64,000 bases of DNA from Thermoguttaceae bacterium (GTDB taxonomy: Bacteria > Planctomycetota > Planctomycetia > Pirellulales > Thermoguttaceae), in the NCBI GenBank assembly GCA_017939795.1, contig JAGBAA010000142.1, positions 21,338 to 85,337 of the forward strand, read 5' to 3'. Both the position numbers and the translations under genes were made by a program. Below are positions 35,373-42,712 of this stretch, one piece after another (the stretch's first letter is position 1; each line of letters starts with the position of its first letter). Under the pieces are notes generated by a model. The model was not told where the DNA came from and made no database searches. It worked only from the letters and a program-made list of their open reading frames with translations.

Positions 35373-37061
35373 CTATGCTTCTTTCATGATCTGTTTCTCG
35401 AGCGACTCGATCGTTCCGCCTTTGGTTTCCGGCATCAGGCGCCAGGCGAAGAAGAACTGAAGGAGCGTCATGCACGCAAAGAACATGAAAGCGTACTGTC
35501 CCGAGGTTTCAGAAAGTCCAACGACGACCGGAAACGCCCACGAGATGATCGTGCACATGAACCAGTGCGTGAAACTGCCAAGAGCCTGACCTTTTGCACG
35601 GACGGCATTGGGGAAGATCTCGGAAATGAAGACCCAGATGACCGCCCCTTGCGAGATCGCGAAGAAAGCGATAAATCCAAGAATGGCCGGGATCGCAATG
35701 TACCCGTTGGCGGCGTTTCCCAGACCGATCTGCCATGCGGCAAGACAGTGCATCGCGCAGGTCCCAAGGGCACCGAACATCAAAAGTGCACGGCGTCCAA
35801 ACCAGTCGATGAAGAAAAATGCGGCGACCGTGAAAGTCAGGTTGACCACTCCCAGCCCGATCGTACTGGCGAGAGCGGCCTGCGTGCCGAAATCGAACAT
35901 TTCGAAAATGCGCGGCGCGTAGTAGTTGATGGCGTTGATCCCGGAAACCTGGTTAAACATCGCGACGGCCCAGGCAAGGAAAATCGGCCAGAGGTACTTT
36001 TTCTGGAAAAGCGGAACGTTTTCCCCTTCCGAGGCGTTTTTGAGCGATTCCGCGATCTGGTCGACCGTTTCTTCGGCATTTTCGTCGCCGATCGATTCCA
36101 GGACCTTTTTCGCTTCCTCACGGCGTCCGTAGCGCATGAGCCAGCGCGGGGACTCCGGAATCGTGAAGAGAAGAAGGAAGAAAAGGAACGCAGGGAAGGC
36201 TTCGACGCCAAACATCAGACGCCATTTGATCGCCTCCGCAGTCATTCCGGCCGCAAAAAATCCTGCGAGCTTCTCGCACCAGATCCAGACCGCCGTCTGA
36301 TTATCGATCGCCAGCGCAACATAGTAGTTCGAGACGTACGAGATCAGAATGCCGAGCACGATATTGAACTGGTTCATCGCGACGAGACGGCCGCGGTATT
36401 TCCCCGGCGCGATCTCTACGATATAGAGCGGCACGACGACCGAAGAACCGCCGATGGCGACACCGCCAAGGAATCGCATGAAGGCCAGAGTCTCCCAGTT
36501 CGGCGGAAATGCGCACCCTACCGCAGAAATGAAGTAAAACACCGCCATGACCAGCAGGATCTTCCGGCGTCCGAAACGGTCTGAGGGCCGTCCGATGCCG
36601 AACGCACCGATGATCGTGCCGATGAGCGCGACGGAAACCGTGAATCCATGCCAGAAGTTTGCTTCATCTTCACCGGCGTACTTTTCCGCTTTCTTTGCCG
36701 CGAGCTTCTTCTCCAGCTCCGTGACTTTTGAGGAGACCGTCGCACGCGCCTCCGTTTCCGCCGCAGTATCTGCATTCACGTCTGCTGCCGGAATTTCCGC
36801 CGGAATTTCTGCCGAAACCGCCGATGCAGGATCCAGATCAGCCGGCACGGCTTCTTCAGCTTTCGCGATTTCCAGCTCGGTTTCGATCGCGGCAATATCG
36901 GCCGCTTTCTGCTGAAGTACTTCAAAGTACTCGAGCTGCATTCCTTTCTCGCATCCGGAAATGACTCCAGAATCGAAACCAAACAAAAGTCCGCCAAGTG
37001 CGGAAACGATGACGATGTAGATCAGCGTGCTCCAGCGCACACCTTTAGACGGTCTGCTCAT
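35373..37061 (-). CDS. Sugar-porter MFS transporter with a 100-residue helical insertion
   Basis: A 562-residue member of the sugar porter family, which usually has 450-500 residues. Family signatures are all present: GGLLFGFDSGVISG in helix 1, GRPSDRFGRRK after helix 2, PESPRWLMRYGRREEAKKVL at the central loop, and PETKGGTIESLE at the end. The excess length lies in the first external loop, residues about 37-137, which is rich in Ala, Glu and Lys and looks like two helices (about 45-72 and 105-130) joined by an Ala/Pro hinge. Neighbouring GH32 suggests that it imports fructose or short fructans released outside; proton coupling is the family norm. No fructokinase is nearby. Confidence 0.85.
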   Translation of the reverse strand: MSRPSKGVRWSTLIYIVIVSALGGLLFGFDSGVISGCEKGMQLEYFEVLQQKAADIAAIETELEIAKAEEAVPADLDPASAVSAEIPAEIPAADVNADTAAETEARATVSSKVTELEKKLAAKKAEKYAGEDEANFWHGFTVSVALIGTIIGAFGIGRPSDRFGRRKILLVMAVFYFISAVGCAFPPNWETLAFMRFLGGVAIGGSSVVVPLYIVEIAPGKYRGRLVAMNQFNIVLGILISYVSNYYVALAIDNQTAVWIWCEKLAGFFAAGMTAEAIKWRLMFGVEAFPAFLFFLLLFTIPESPRWLMRYGRREEAKKVLESIGDENAEETVDQIAESLKNASEGENVPLFQKKYLWPIFLAWAVAMFNQVSGINAINYYAPRIFEMFDFGTQAALASTIGLGVVNLTFTVAAFFFIDWFGRRALLMFGALGTCAMHCLAAWQIGLGNAANGYIAIPAILGFIAFFAISQGAVIWVFISEIFPNAVRAKGQALGSFTHWFMCTIISWAFPVVVGLSETSGQYAFMFFACMTLLQFFFAWRLMPETKGGTIESLEKQIMKEA

Positions 37062-37226
37062 AGGTATCTATCTTCCAAATTTTCTAAAACGGATGGAAAC
37101 GCGGTCAAATTTCAGACCTTAATGCCATAAATTCCATTTTAGCGTCAAATCAAAAGGAAAAAAGGGGTAGACCCCCAAAAATTTGAAAGTTTTTTCGTTT
37201 TATTTTTCACTCCCGGATGTTCGTTC

Positions 37227-37254
37227 TTGACAAAATCTTAAATTTTGGTAAAAT
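37227..37254 (+). promoter_or_regulatory. Near-consensus promoter of nrnA
   Basis: TTGACA (37227-37232), a 16-base spacer and TAAAAT (37249-37254), with TGG just before the -10 as an extended element. Its position shows that the ATG at 37217 lies upstream of the promoter, which supports the GTG start at 37346. Confidence 0.8.
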
Positions 37255-37345
37255 AGAGAGGAATCGGCAGTCTTTTTACTGCTCCGTATGTACGTTCAGT
37301 TCTGCCCAGCCGCAGAACCCGCCCAAAATTGAAAGAGGTCCCTAC

Positions 37346-38401
37346 GTGAAACACAGCTGGAAAAAATTTGCTTCCCTGCTCCAGGACTCCCGCAGCATCC
37401 TGATCGCTTCGCATGCCCGGGCAGACGGAGACGCATTGGGAAGCGAACTTGCACTCGCAGCCGGTTTACGCTCGCTCGGTTTCAGAGTGACGGTCGTGAA
37501 TCCGGATCTTCCGTCAGAAATGTTTCGTTTCATGGGGAAGGACTTTGACGCGATCCGTTTCTTCGACGGAACGTCCGATCTGGGAACCGATCCTGACCCG
37601 CGCCGTCTTTCACGAAGTGAAGCACAGACTTTCGACACGCTGCTGATCGTCGACACCTCGGCACGTTCCCAGCTGCGTTCCCTTTCCGAACTGGCGGATT
37701 CCGGCTATTTCAAGGTCCTGGTGATCGACCATCATGCCGTCTCAGACCGCCTCACAGAAAACGATTTTTCCGACGCCTCCAAACCGGCTGCCGGGTGCCT
37801 GGTCATGGACCTTCTCGAGTCGCTGGAGATCCCGCTGGCCCTGCGTGAAGAAGACGCATCGTGCAGCATCGCCGACTTTCTTTTCTTCGCCATCGCGACA
37901 GATACCGGATGGTTCCGCTTCCCCTCCGTTCTGCCGGAGACCCTGCATCAGGCGGCACGTCTGATGGAAGCCGGCGCATCGACCTCGCGCCTTTACCGGT
38001 TCGCCTGCGAAAATTACGCTCCAGCCCGCATGAAGCTCATGGAAGCTCTGGGACGCAATTTCACCTTGGAATGCAGTGGAAAACTGGCCTACTCCCGCCT
38101 GGAAAAGAAAGACTTCGACCAGGCTGGCGCCGTCATGAGCGACACGTCGGAGATGGTGAATCAGCTCCTGACGACTGCGGGAGTCGAGGCCGTCTGTCTC
38201 TTTACGCAAGTCGAAAACGGGGTGCGGCTCAATTTCCGAAGCCGCGAAAATTTCGATGTCGCGCAGCTCGCCGGACAATTCGGCGGCGGCGGACACAAAA
38301 ATGCCTCCGGCGCATTCTTGGGAACTTCCATGACCGAGGCCCAGAACCGGGTCCTTCCCTCAATGCGCGCCCTTTTTCAAAATTCAACGCACAAAAACTA
38401 A
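37346..38401 (+). CDS. nrnA: DHH/DHHA1 phosphoesterase, NrnA-type (oligoribonuclease/pAp phosphatase)
   Basis: A 351-residue cytosolic enzyme that degrades nano-RNAs and, in many species, 3'-phosphoadenosine 5'-phosphate. The DHH domain shows ASHARADGDALGSELALA, a metal-binding Asp in LLIVDTSAR and the DHH motif as VIDHHAVSD. The DHHA1 domain ends with the substrate-binding FGGGGHKNASGAF. All elements needed for activity are present. The start is a GTG at 37346 with AGAGG seven bases upstream; the open frame extends upstream to 37217, but that codon lies before the promoter. It is followed after 57 bases by the Rieske gene on the same strand. Confidence 0.9.
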   Translation: MKHSWKKFASLLQDSRSILIASHARADGDALGSELALAAGLRSLGFRVTVVNPDLPSEMFRFMGKDFDAIRFFDGTSDLGTDPDPRRLSRSEAQTFDTLLIVDTSARSQLRSLSELADSGYFKVLVIDHHAVSDRLTENDFSDASKPAAGCLVMDLLESLEIPLALREEDASCSIADFLFFAIATDTGWFRFPSVLPETLHQAARLMEAGASTSRLYRFACENYAPARMKLMEALGRNFTLECSGKLAYSRLEKKDFDQAGAVMSDTSEMVNQLLTTAGVEAVCLFTQVENGVRLNFRSRENFDVAQLAGQFGGGGHKNASGAFLGTSMTEAQNRVLPSMRALFQNSTHKN

Positions 38402-38458
38402 AAGTGTGCCGGAATCGAGAACGTCCGGTGCATGGACTTTAATTAAAGGAAACGATTT

Positions 38459-39085
38459 ATGAGCAATACTGAAAAAGACGACGTTAAAAAATCCTGCGGC
38501 TGCGGATGCTCCAGCGCACACAGCGTCTCGGAACTCCCGACGGGCCGACGCTGCTTCATGGCGCAGGCCGGCGCAGTAGTCCTGACGGCTGCAGCTGCGG
38601 CTCCGGCCGTCATGGCGGCTGCTTCGACCATCCTGACTCCGGTCAAGAAACATTTTGACGCCTCCAAAGAACAGGCCGGCGGCGAAGTGAAAGAGTACCC
38701 GGTCGGTACGTTCGCAGAACTCCCGGAAGACGGTACTCCGCTTCTGGTCTCCATCCGCGACGAACTGGTCGACGGCTGGACGAAGGAAATCAGCGTCAAA
38801 GGCGCCATTTTTGCCCGCCGTGTCGGAGAAAATACCGTCAAGGTCCTCCACACGATGTGCCCGCACATGGGAAGCACCGTCGGTTTCAAAGCTGCCGAAA
38901 CGAAATTCTTCTGCCCGAGCCATTCCGCCTATTTCGATCTGGACGGCAAGCGTCTGGACGTTGGTGCTCCGAATCCGTGCAAGCGCGACATGGACGAGCT
39001 GGAATCCCGTATTGCGGAAGACGGAATGATCTACGTGCAGTACATGTGCTTCAAAAGCGACAGTCCGGAAAAGATCCCGGCCTGA
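38459..39085 (+). CDS. Rieske iron-sulfur protein lacking the conserved disulfide cysteines
   Basis: A 208-residue protein, electron carrier of a cytochrome bc complex. Residues 29-60 hold a Tat-like anchor: GRRCFMAQ followed by an Ala-rich hydrophobic helix. The soluble domain (about 80-205) carries the [2Fe-2S] ligands C134 and H136 (in CPHMGS) and C152 and H155 (in CPSHSAYF). In bc1/b6f Rieske proteins the motifs are normally CTHLGC and CPCHGS, with a disulfide between the extra Cys of each. Here those positions are Ser139 and Ser154. A short CGCGC cluster lies at residues 13-17. The start has AAAGGAAACG seven bases upstream. It precedes the cytochrome b/c gene by 74 bases, so the two surely work together. 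Confidence 0.9.
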   Translation: MSNTEKDDVKKSCGCGCSSAHSVSELPTGRRCFMAQAGAVVLTAAAAAPAVMAAASTILTPVKKHFDASKEQAGGEVKEYPVGTFAELPEDGTPLLVSIRDELVDGWTKEISVKGAIFARRVGENTVKVLHTMCPHMGSTVGFKAAETKFFCPSHSAYFDLDGKRLDVGAPNPCKRDMDELESRIAEDGMIYVQYMCFKSDSPEKIPA

Positions 39086-39159
39086 TTTTCCTCGAAACAG
39101 AAAAAATCGGAAATTCGTTTTCCGTTTGATCCACCAGAAAATAAAAAAAGAATTTTGCT

Positions 39160-41823
39160 ATGATTATGAAATTTTTCGATTGGCTGGAATCCCGTACCGG
39201 ATTCTGCACACTGCTTAAGGCCGTCGGTAACCGGCGCTGGGTCAAGACGCTCATGGACATGAAAATGTGGCCCGGGATCCTCTTTTTCCTCTGCGCGGTC
39301 CAGTGCATCACCGGCTTCATCCTCTGGATGCACTACAGTCCGAGCACGCAGACCGCGTATGAAAGCGTTTTCCACATCCAGTACTCCCTCTGGGGCGGCT
39401 GGCTCCTGCGCGGGATCCACCACCATTCCGCTCAGGTCTTCATGGCCGTCGCGATGATCTACGTCATCCGATTCATCCTTTTCGGAATGTACCGCAAGCC
39501 GCGCGAACTCACGTTCTGGCTTTCGATGCTCATCTTTTTCTTTGGTCTCGCCGCGTGCCTGACCGGGGACCTTCTTCCGTGGACCCAGAACGCCTACGGC
39601 GCGACGCTCGTCCGCGTGAAGTACCTCACCCAGATCCCGTTCGTCGGGCAGATGCTCTACGAGCTGGCCTGCGGCGGTTCCGGAATCAACAATCTGACGC
39701 TCACGCACTTCTTCGCGCTGCATGTTGGCGTTTTTGCTGCCGGAACCATCGTCCTGCTCATCCTTCATGCGATCTGCGATGCCCGTACGGAACGCAAGAT
39801 CCTCGACGAACAGCTCGCCAGCGGCGAACTGAAAGTCCCCGCACAGACTGCCGCAAGCTGCGGCGGATGCCGAAGCACCGGGATCGCCCGCTGGTGGTCC
39901 TGCCAGGCTGCCGTGAATGCACTGGGATGCTGTGTCGCGATGGGGATCGTGCTCGCGCTCTGCTTCCAGAACCTTGGCGAGTACCGTGAAGCAAAGAAAC
40001 TTTCTGCTCTCAAAGCAGCTCCCGCTGTTGAAGCTCCGGCAAACGCACCCGCTGCGGAAACAGCTCCGGTCGAAGCCCCTGCTGCCGTTGAGGCCGCCCC
40101 GGCTCCAGCTGCCGGAAATGACGCCAATGCTGTCGTTGAAGCCGTCCAGCCCGCTCAGGCAGAACCTGCCCCGGCTCCCGCCCCGGTCGAACCTGCCCAG
40201 GCTCCGGCTCCCGCCCCGGTCGAACCTGCCCCGGCTCCCGCTCCCGTTCCGGTCGAACCTGCCCCGGCTCCGGCTCCCGCCCCGGTCGAACCTGCCCCGG
40301 CTCCGGCTCCCGCTCCGGCAGAACCTGCCCCGGCTCCGGCTGCTGAAGAAACCCTGGAGATCGAAGTCGTTGAAGAAGCTGCCCCGACACCGGCCGCTGA
40401 TGCTGCTCCGGCTGCCCCGGCTCCGGAAGTAAATGCGGAAACTGCGGCCCCCGCAGAAGCTCCGGCGGTGGGATCGGCCGTCACTGAAGAAACTGCGGCC
40501 CCGGCAGAAGAAGCCGAAGCTGAAGAAGCCGAAGAAGCAATGGCTGTTCCGTCCGTCGTGAAACCGGGTCTTTATCTCGGTGCAGAACTTGGTCCTCCGG
40601 CCGACACCAGCCCGATGGCCAGCTCTGAAACAGTGCGTCCGGAGTGGACATTGCGCTGTCTGTATGAGTACGCACTTCTCTTCTCGAGCAAGTGTCCGGA
40701 ATTCATTCTGATCTTCTGCATTCCTGGTGCAGTCGTCGTCATTTTCTTCCTGATGCCGTTCATTGCGCGGATTCGCGGCGGGCACGTTTTCAACGTCGCT
40801 TTCTTTGCCGTGATCGCACTGGCTCTGATTTACCTCACGTTTGCATCGTACGATCGTGACGCAAAGAACGAAGCCTACCAGACGGCAATGAAGTCGGAAC
40901 GTCAGCGTGCGATGGATGTTTACTCCGCGATCCAGGAGTTCGGCGGTATTCGCAAATCGGGTGCGCTCTCCATGATCTCCGGCACAGCTCCGGCCGCCTC
41001 CGACGCAGAAGTCGTCATCCCGACCGGTCCGGAAGTCTTCAAGAAACACTGCGCGTCCTGCCATCCGTACGCTCCGGCAGACGAAACCGTCACGGGCGAC
41101 GACATTTTCCGGATGGAAACGCCCTGTGCTCCGAATCTCTGGGGCTACGGCACGCGCGATTGGATCGCCGGCTGGATGGACAAAAACCGCGTCGGCACGA
41201 AGGACTACATCGGCTACGAAAACTCTGCGTTTGAGGAAATGAAGACTGTCGCGGAATCGCTCTTCAACCAGATGGATCCGAACAGTCCGCTGAGTGAAGA
41301 TTACTCGGACGAAGACCGCGCGAAAATGCGTGCGGAACTCGATTCCATCATCGAACTGCTGACTGCGGAAGCGTCGCTGACTCAGCCGCGCACGGCCTCC
41401 GTCGAGGCGGTAGAACTGCGAAAACTGCGCTGGAAGTCTGACGGAAAGAATCTCCGCAAGATCGAAGACCGCGACGGAAACGAAGTCAAGGAAGTCCTCC
41501 AGTACACGATCGACGGCGTGAATCCTGACGGTCTGGCCGCCTACTCAAAGAGCTGCCTGAAGTGCCATCAGTTCTACGATTATCCGAAACAGCCGGGACA
41601 CAGCGGTCCGGATCTGACGGCGTATGCGTCGAAAGAGTGGACGAAGCGCGTCATCGAAGATGCGTCGAAATTCTACGACAAAAACACGATGACCATCTTC
41701 CATGCAGAACCGGAAGGCTCGGCGAACAATCTCATGACTCCGCTGGAGATCGAGGTCGTCGCTGCCTGGCTGACCGAAGGAAACCTGAAGAAAGAAGACG
41801 CTCCGGCAGAAAGCGCGGAATAG
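39160..41823 (+). CDS. Cytochrome b / subunit IV / dihaem cytochrome c fusion of an atypical bc complex
   Basis: An 887-residue quinol-oxidising subunit. Residues 1-210 form a cytochrome b6-like four-helix core: H87 in RGIHHHSAQ, LLPW at 138-141, H188 and H203 in helix D. The second helix-B histidine of b6 aligns with Tyr101. Helix E is at about 247-270. Residues about 285-466 are a low-complexity Ala/Pro/Glu stretch. Then comes a subunit IV-like part: LGPPADTSP, PEWT (494-497, normally PEWY), and two helices at about 512-535 and 542-564. The C-terminal 270 residues are a periplasmic cytochrome c with two haem sites, CASCH (631-635) and CLKCH (799-803). The second ATG, two codons in, is an equal start candidate. 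Rieske gene 74 bases upstream. Confidence 0.9.
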   Translation: MIMKFFDWLESRTGFCTLLKAVGNRRWVKTLMDMKMWPGILFFLCAVQCITGFILWMHYSPSTQTAYESVFHIQYSLWGGWLLRGIHHHSAQVFMAVAMIYVIRFILFGMYRKPRELTFWLSMLIFFFGLAACLTGDLLPWTQNAYGATLVRVKYLTQIPFVGQMLYELACGGSGINNLTLTHFFALHVGVFAAGTIVLLILHAICDARTERKILDEQLASGELKVPAQTAASCGGCRSTGIARWWSCQAAVNALGCCVAMGIVLALCFQNLGEYREAKKLSALKAAPAVEAPANAPAAETAPVEAPAAVEAAPAPAAGNDANAVVEAVQPAQAEPAPAPAPVEPAQAPAPAPVEPAPAPAPVPVEPAPAPAPAPVEPAPAPAPAPAEPAPAPAAEETLEIEVVEEAAPTPAADAAPAAPAPEVNAETAAPAEAPAVGSAVTEETAAPAEEAEAEEAEEAMAVPSVVKPGLYLGAELGPPADTSPMASSETVRPEWTLRCLYEYALLFSSKCPEFILIFCIPGAVVVIFFLMPFIARIRGGHVFNVAFFAVIALALIYLTFASYDRDAKNEAYQTAMKSERQRAMDVYSAIQEFGGIRKSGALSMISGTAPAASDAEVVIPTGPEVFKKHCASCHPYAPADETVTGDDIFRMETPCAPNLWGYGTRDWIAGWMDKNRVGTKDYIGYENSAFEEMKTVAESLFNQMDPNSPLSEDYSDEDRAKMRAELDSIIELLTAEASLTQPRTASVEAVELRKLRWKSDGKNLRKIEDRDGNEVKEVLQYTIDGVNPDGLAAYSKSCLKCHQFYDYPKQPGHSGPDLTAYASKEWTKRVIEDASKFYDKNTMTIFHAEPEGSANNLMTPLEIEVVAAWLTEGNLKKEDAPAESAE
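40012..40557. repeat. Low-complexity Ala/Pro/Glu coding region in the cytochrome b/c gene
   Basis: Coding for residues about 285-466. The core (about 40162-40335) is a degenerate tandem array of 24-36-bp units encoding EPAPAPAPV-type blocks; flanks are Ala/Glu rich. Confidence 0.85.
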
Positions 41824-41836
41824 TCTGAGATCCGTC

Positions 41837-41868
41837 CCCGGCAGGATCCTGTCCAGAAACCTGCCGGG
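41837..41868 (+). terminator. First hairpin after the cytochrome b/c gene
   Basis: CCCGGCAGG and CCTGCCGGG form a 9-bp stem with a 14-base loop, 14 bases past the stop codon. The U-tract is poor (TATTTGG). Confidence 0.6.
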
Positions 41869-41884
41869 TATTTGGAAAAATTTT

Positions 41885-41927
41885 CAGCCCCTCGCGAGAC
41901 ATGCACTCCGGGGCGGCTGATTTTTTT
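41885..41927 (+). terminator. Second hairpin with T7 tract, just before shikimate kinase
   Basis: CAGCC/GGCTG with further C-G pairs across a bulge is followed by A and seven T. It ends 20 bases before the aroK start codon, so it may be a terminator for the bc genes or an attenuator for aroK. Confidence 0.65.
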
Positions 41928-41947
41928 GAAAAAATGGAGAGAATAAA

Positions 41948-42478
41948 ATGATCGTTTCGTTAATTGGCTATCGTGCGACCGGAAAAACGACGATCGCGCG
42001 CCTTCTCGCTGAGGCGCTTGGGTGTCCGTGGATCGATTCGGACCGGGAGATCGAGCGTCAGGCAGGAAAGACCATCGCGGAGATCTTCGCGGAGGACGGA
42101 GAGCCGGCGTTTCGGAATTTCGAGGAGCGGATCATCGCAGAACTGTGCCTGAAAAAGGAACTCATCCTCGCGACAGGCGGCGGAGCCGTCATGCGGGAAA
42201 ACACGCGGAACATTCTGCGTGCGTCCGGGCCGGTCCTCTGGCTGACGGCGTCGGCAGAGACGATCCACCAGCGTATGAACGGCGACTCCACGACCGCGAC
42301 GAGCCGACCGAGCCTCACGGACCTCTCGGCACTGGATGAGATCCGCCATCTTCTGGAAGTCCGCGAGCCGTTCTATCGGGACTGCGCGACGATGGAGATC
42401 ACGACGGAACTCTGTTCTCCGGAAGAGATCGTCCGCCAGATCCTCGAGATCGGCTGCCCCGACGGCGTAAAGAAATAG
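41948..42478 (+). CDS. aroK: Shikimate kinase
   Basis: A 176-residue cytosolic enzyme that phosphorylates shikimate at the 3-hydroxyl in the chorismate pathway. The P-loop reads GYRATGKTT (residues 7-15), shikimate-binding Asp and Arg lie in DSDREIE and FRNFEERI, the glycine-rich LATGGGAV binds substrate, and the lid contains RPSLTDL. Size matches the family exactly. The start has GGAGAG six bases upstream. It sits immediately behind a hairpin-plus-T-tract, so it is either attenuated or has its own promoter overlapping the bc terminator region. The remaining shikimate pathway genes are not in the window. Confidence 0.95.
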   Translation: MIVSLIGYRATGKTTIARLLAEALGCPWIDSDREIERQAGKTIAEIFAEDGEPAFRNFEERIIAELCLKKELILATGGGAVMRENTRNILRASGPVLWLTASAETIHQRMNGDSTTATSRPSLTDLSALDEIRHLLEVREPFYRDCATMEITTELCSPEEIVRQILEIGCPDGVKK

Positions 42479-42504
42479 AAAATAGACCGCATTTCACCTC
42501 ACAG

Positions 42505-42536
42505 AACGGACAGAATACTCCGGTATTCCGTCCGTT
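42505..42536 (+). terminator. Terminator of aroK
   Basis: AACGGAC-GAATAC and GTATTC-GTCCGTT pair around a 4-base loop with a single A/C mismatch, followed by TTCAGATT. It lies 27 bases beyond the stop. Confidence 0.8.
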
Positions 42537-42620
42537 TTCAGATTTAGCCCAGAACTCCCTCCACTTGGAGACTTCTGCACACTGTCCACTCGTTTCATTG
42601 CGAAAATACGCAACAAAAAA

Positions 42621-42656
42621 CCGTGAGAAAAACAGAAGGCTCTGTTCATCTCACGG
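42621..42656 (-). terminator. Terminator of ettA
   Basis: CCGTGAG/CTCACGG form the outer stem and AACAGA/TCTGTT the inner stem. On the minus strand it is followed by TTTTTTG. It lies 57 bases past the ettA stop. Confidence 0.85.
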
Positions 42657-42712
42657 TCCAGCCGTTTTTCTTACGCCCTATGAGCGGGCACAGCCACTAA
42701 AGCTGGCTAGAT

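Noticed and set aside
37217..37345. Upstream ATG start for nrnA at 37217
   Set aside because: The start would lie before the -35/-10 promoter at 37227-37254; the GTG at 37346 has its own AGAGG site.
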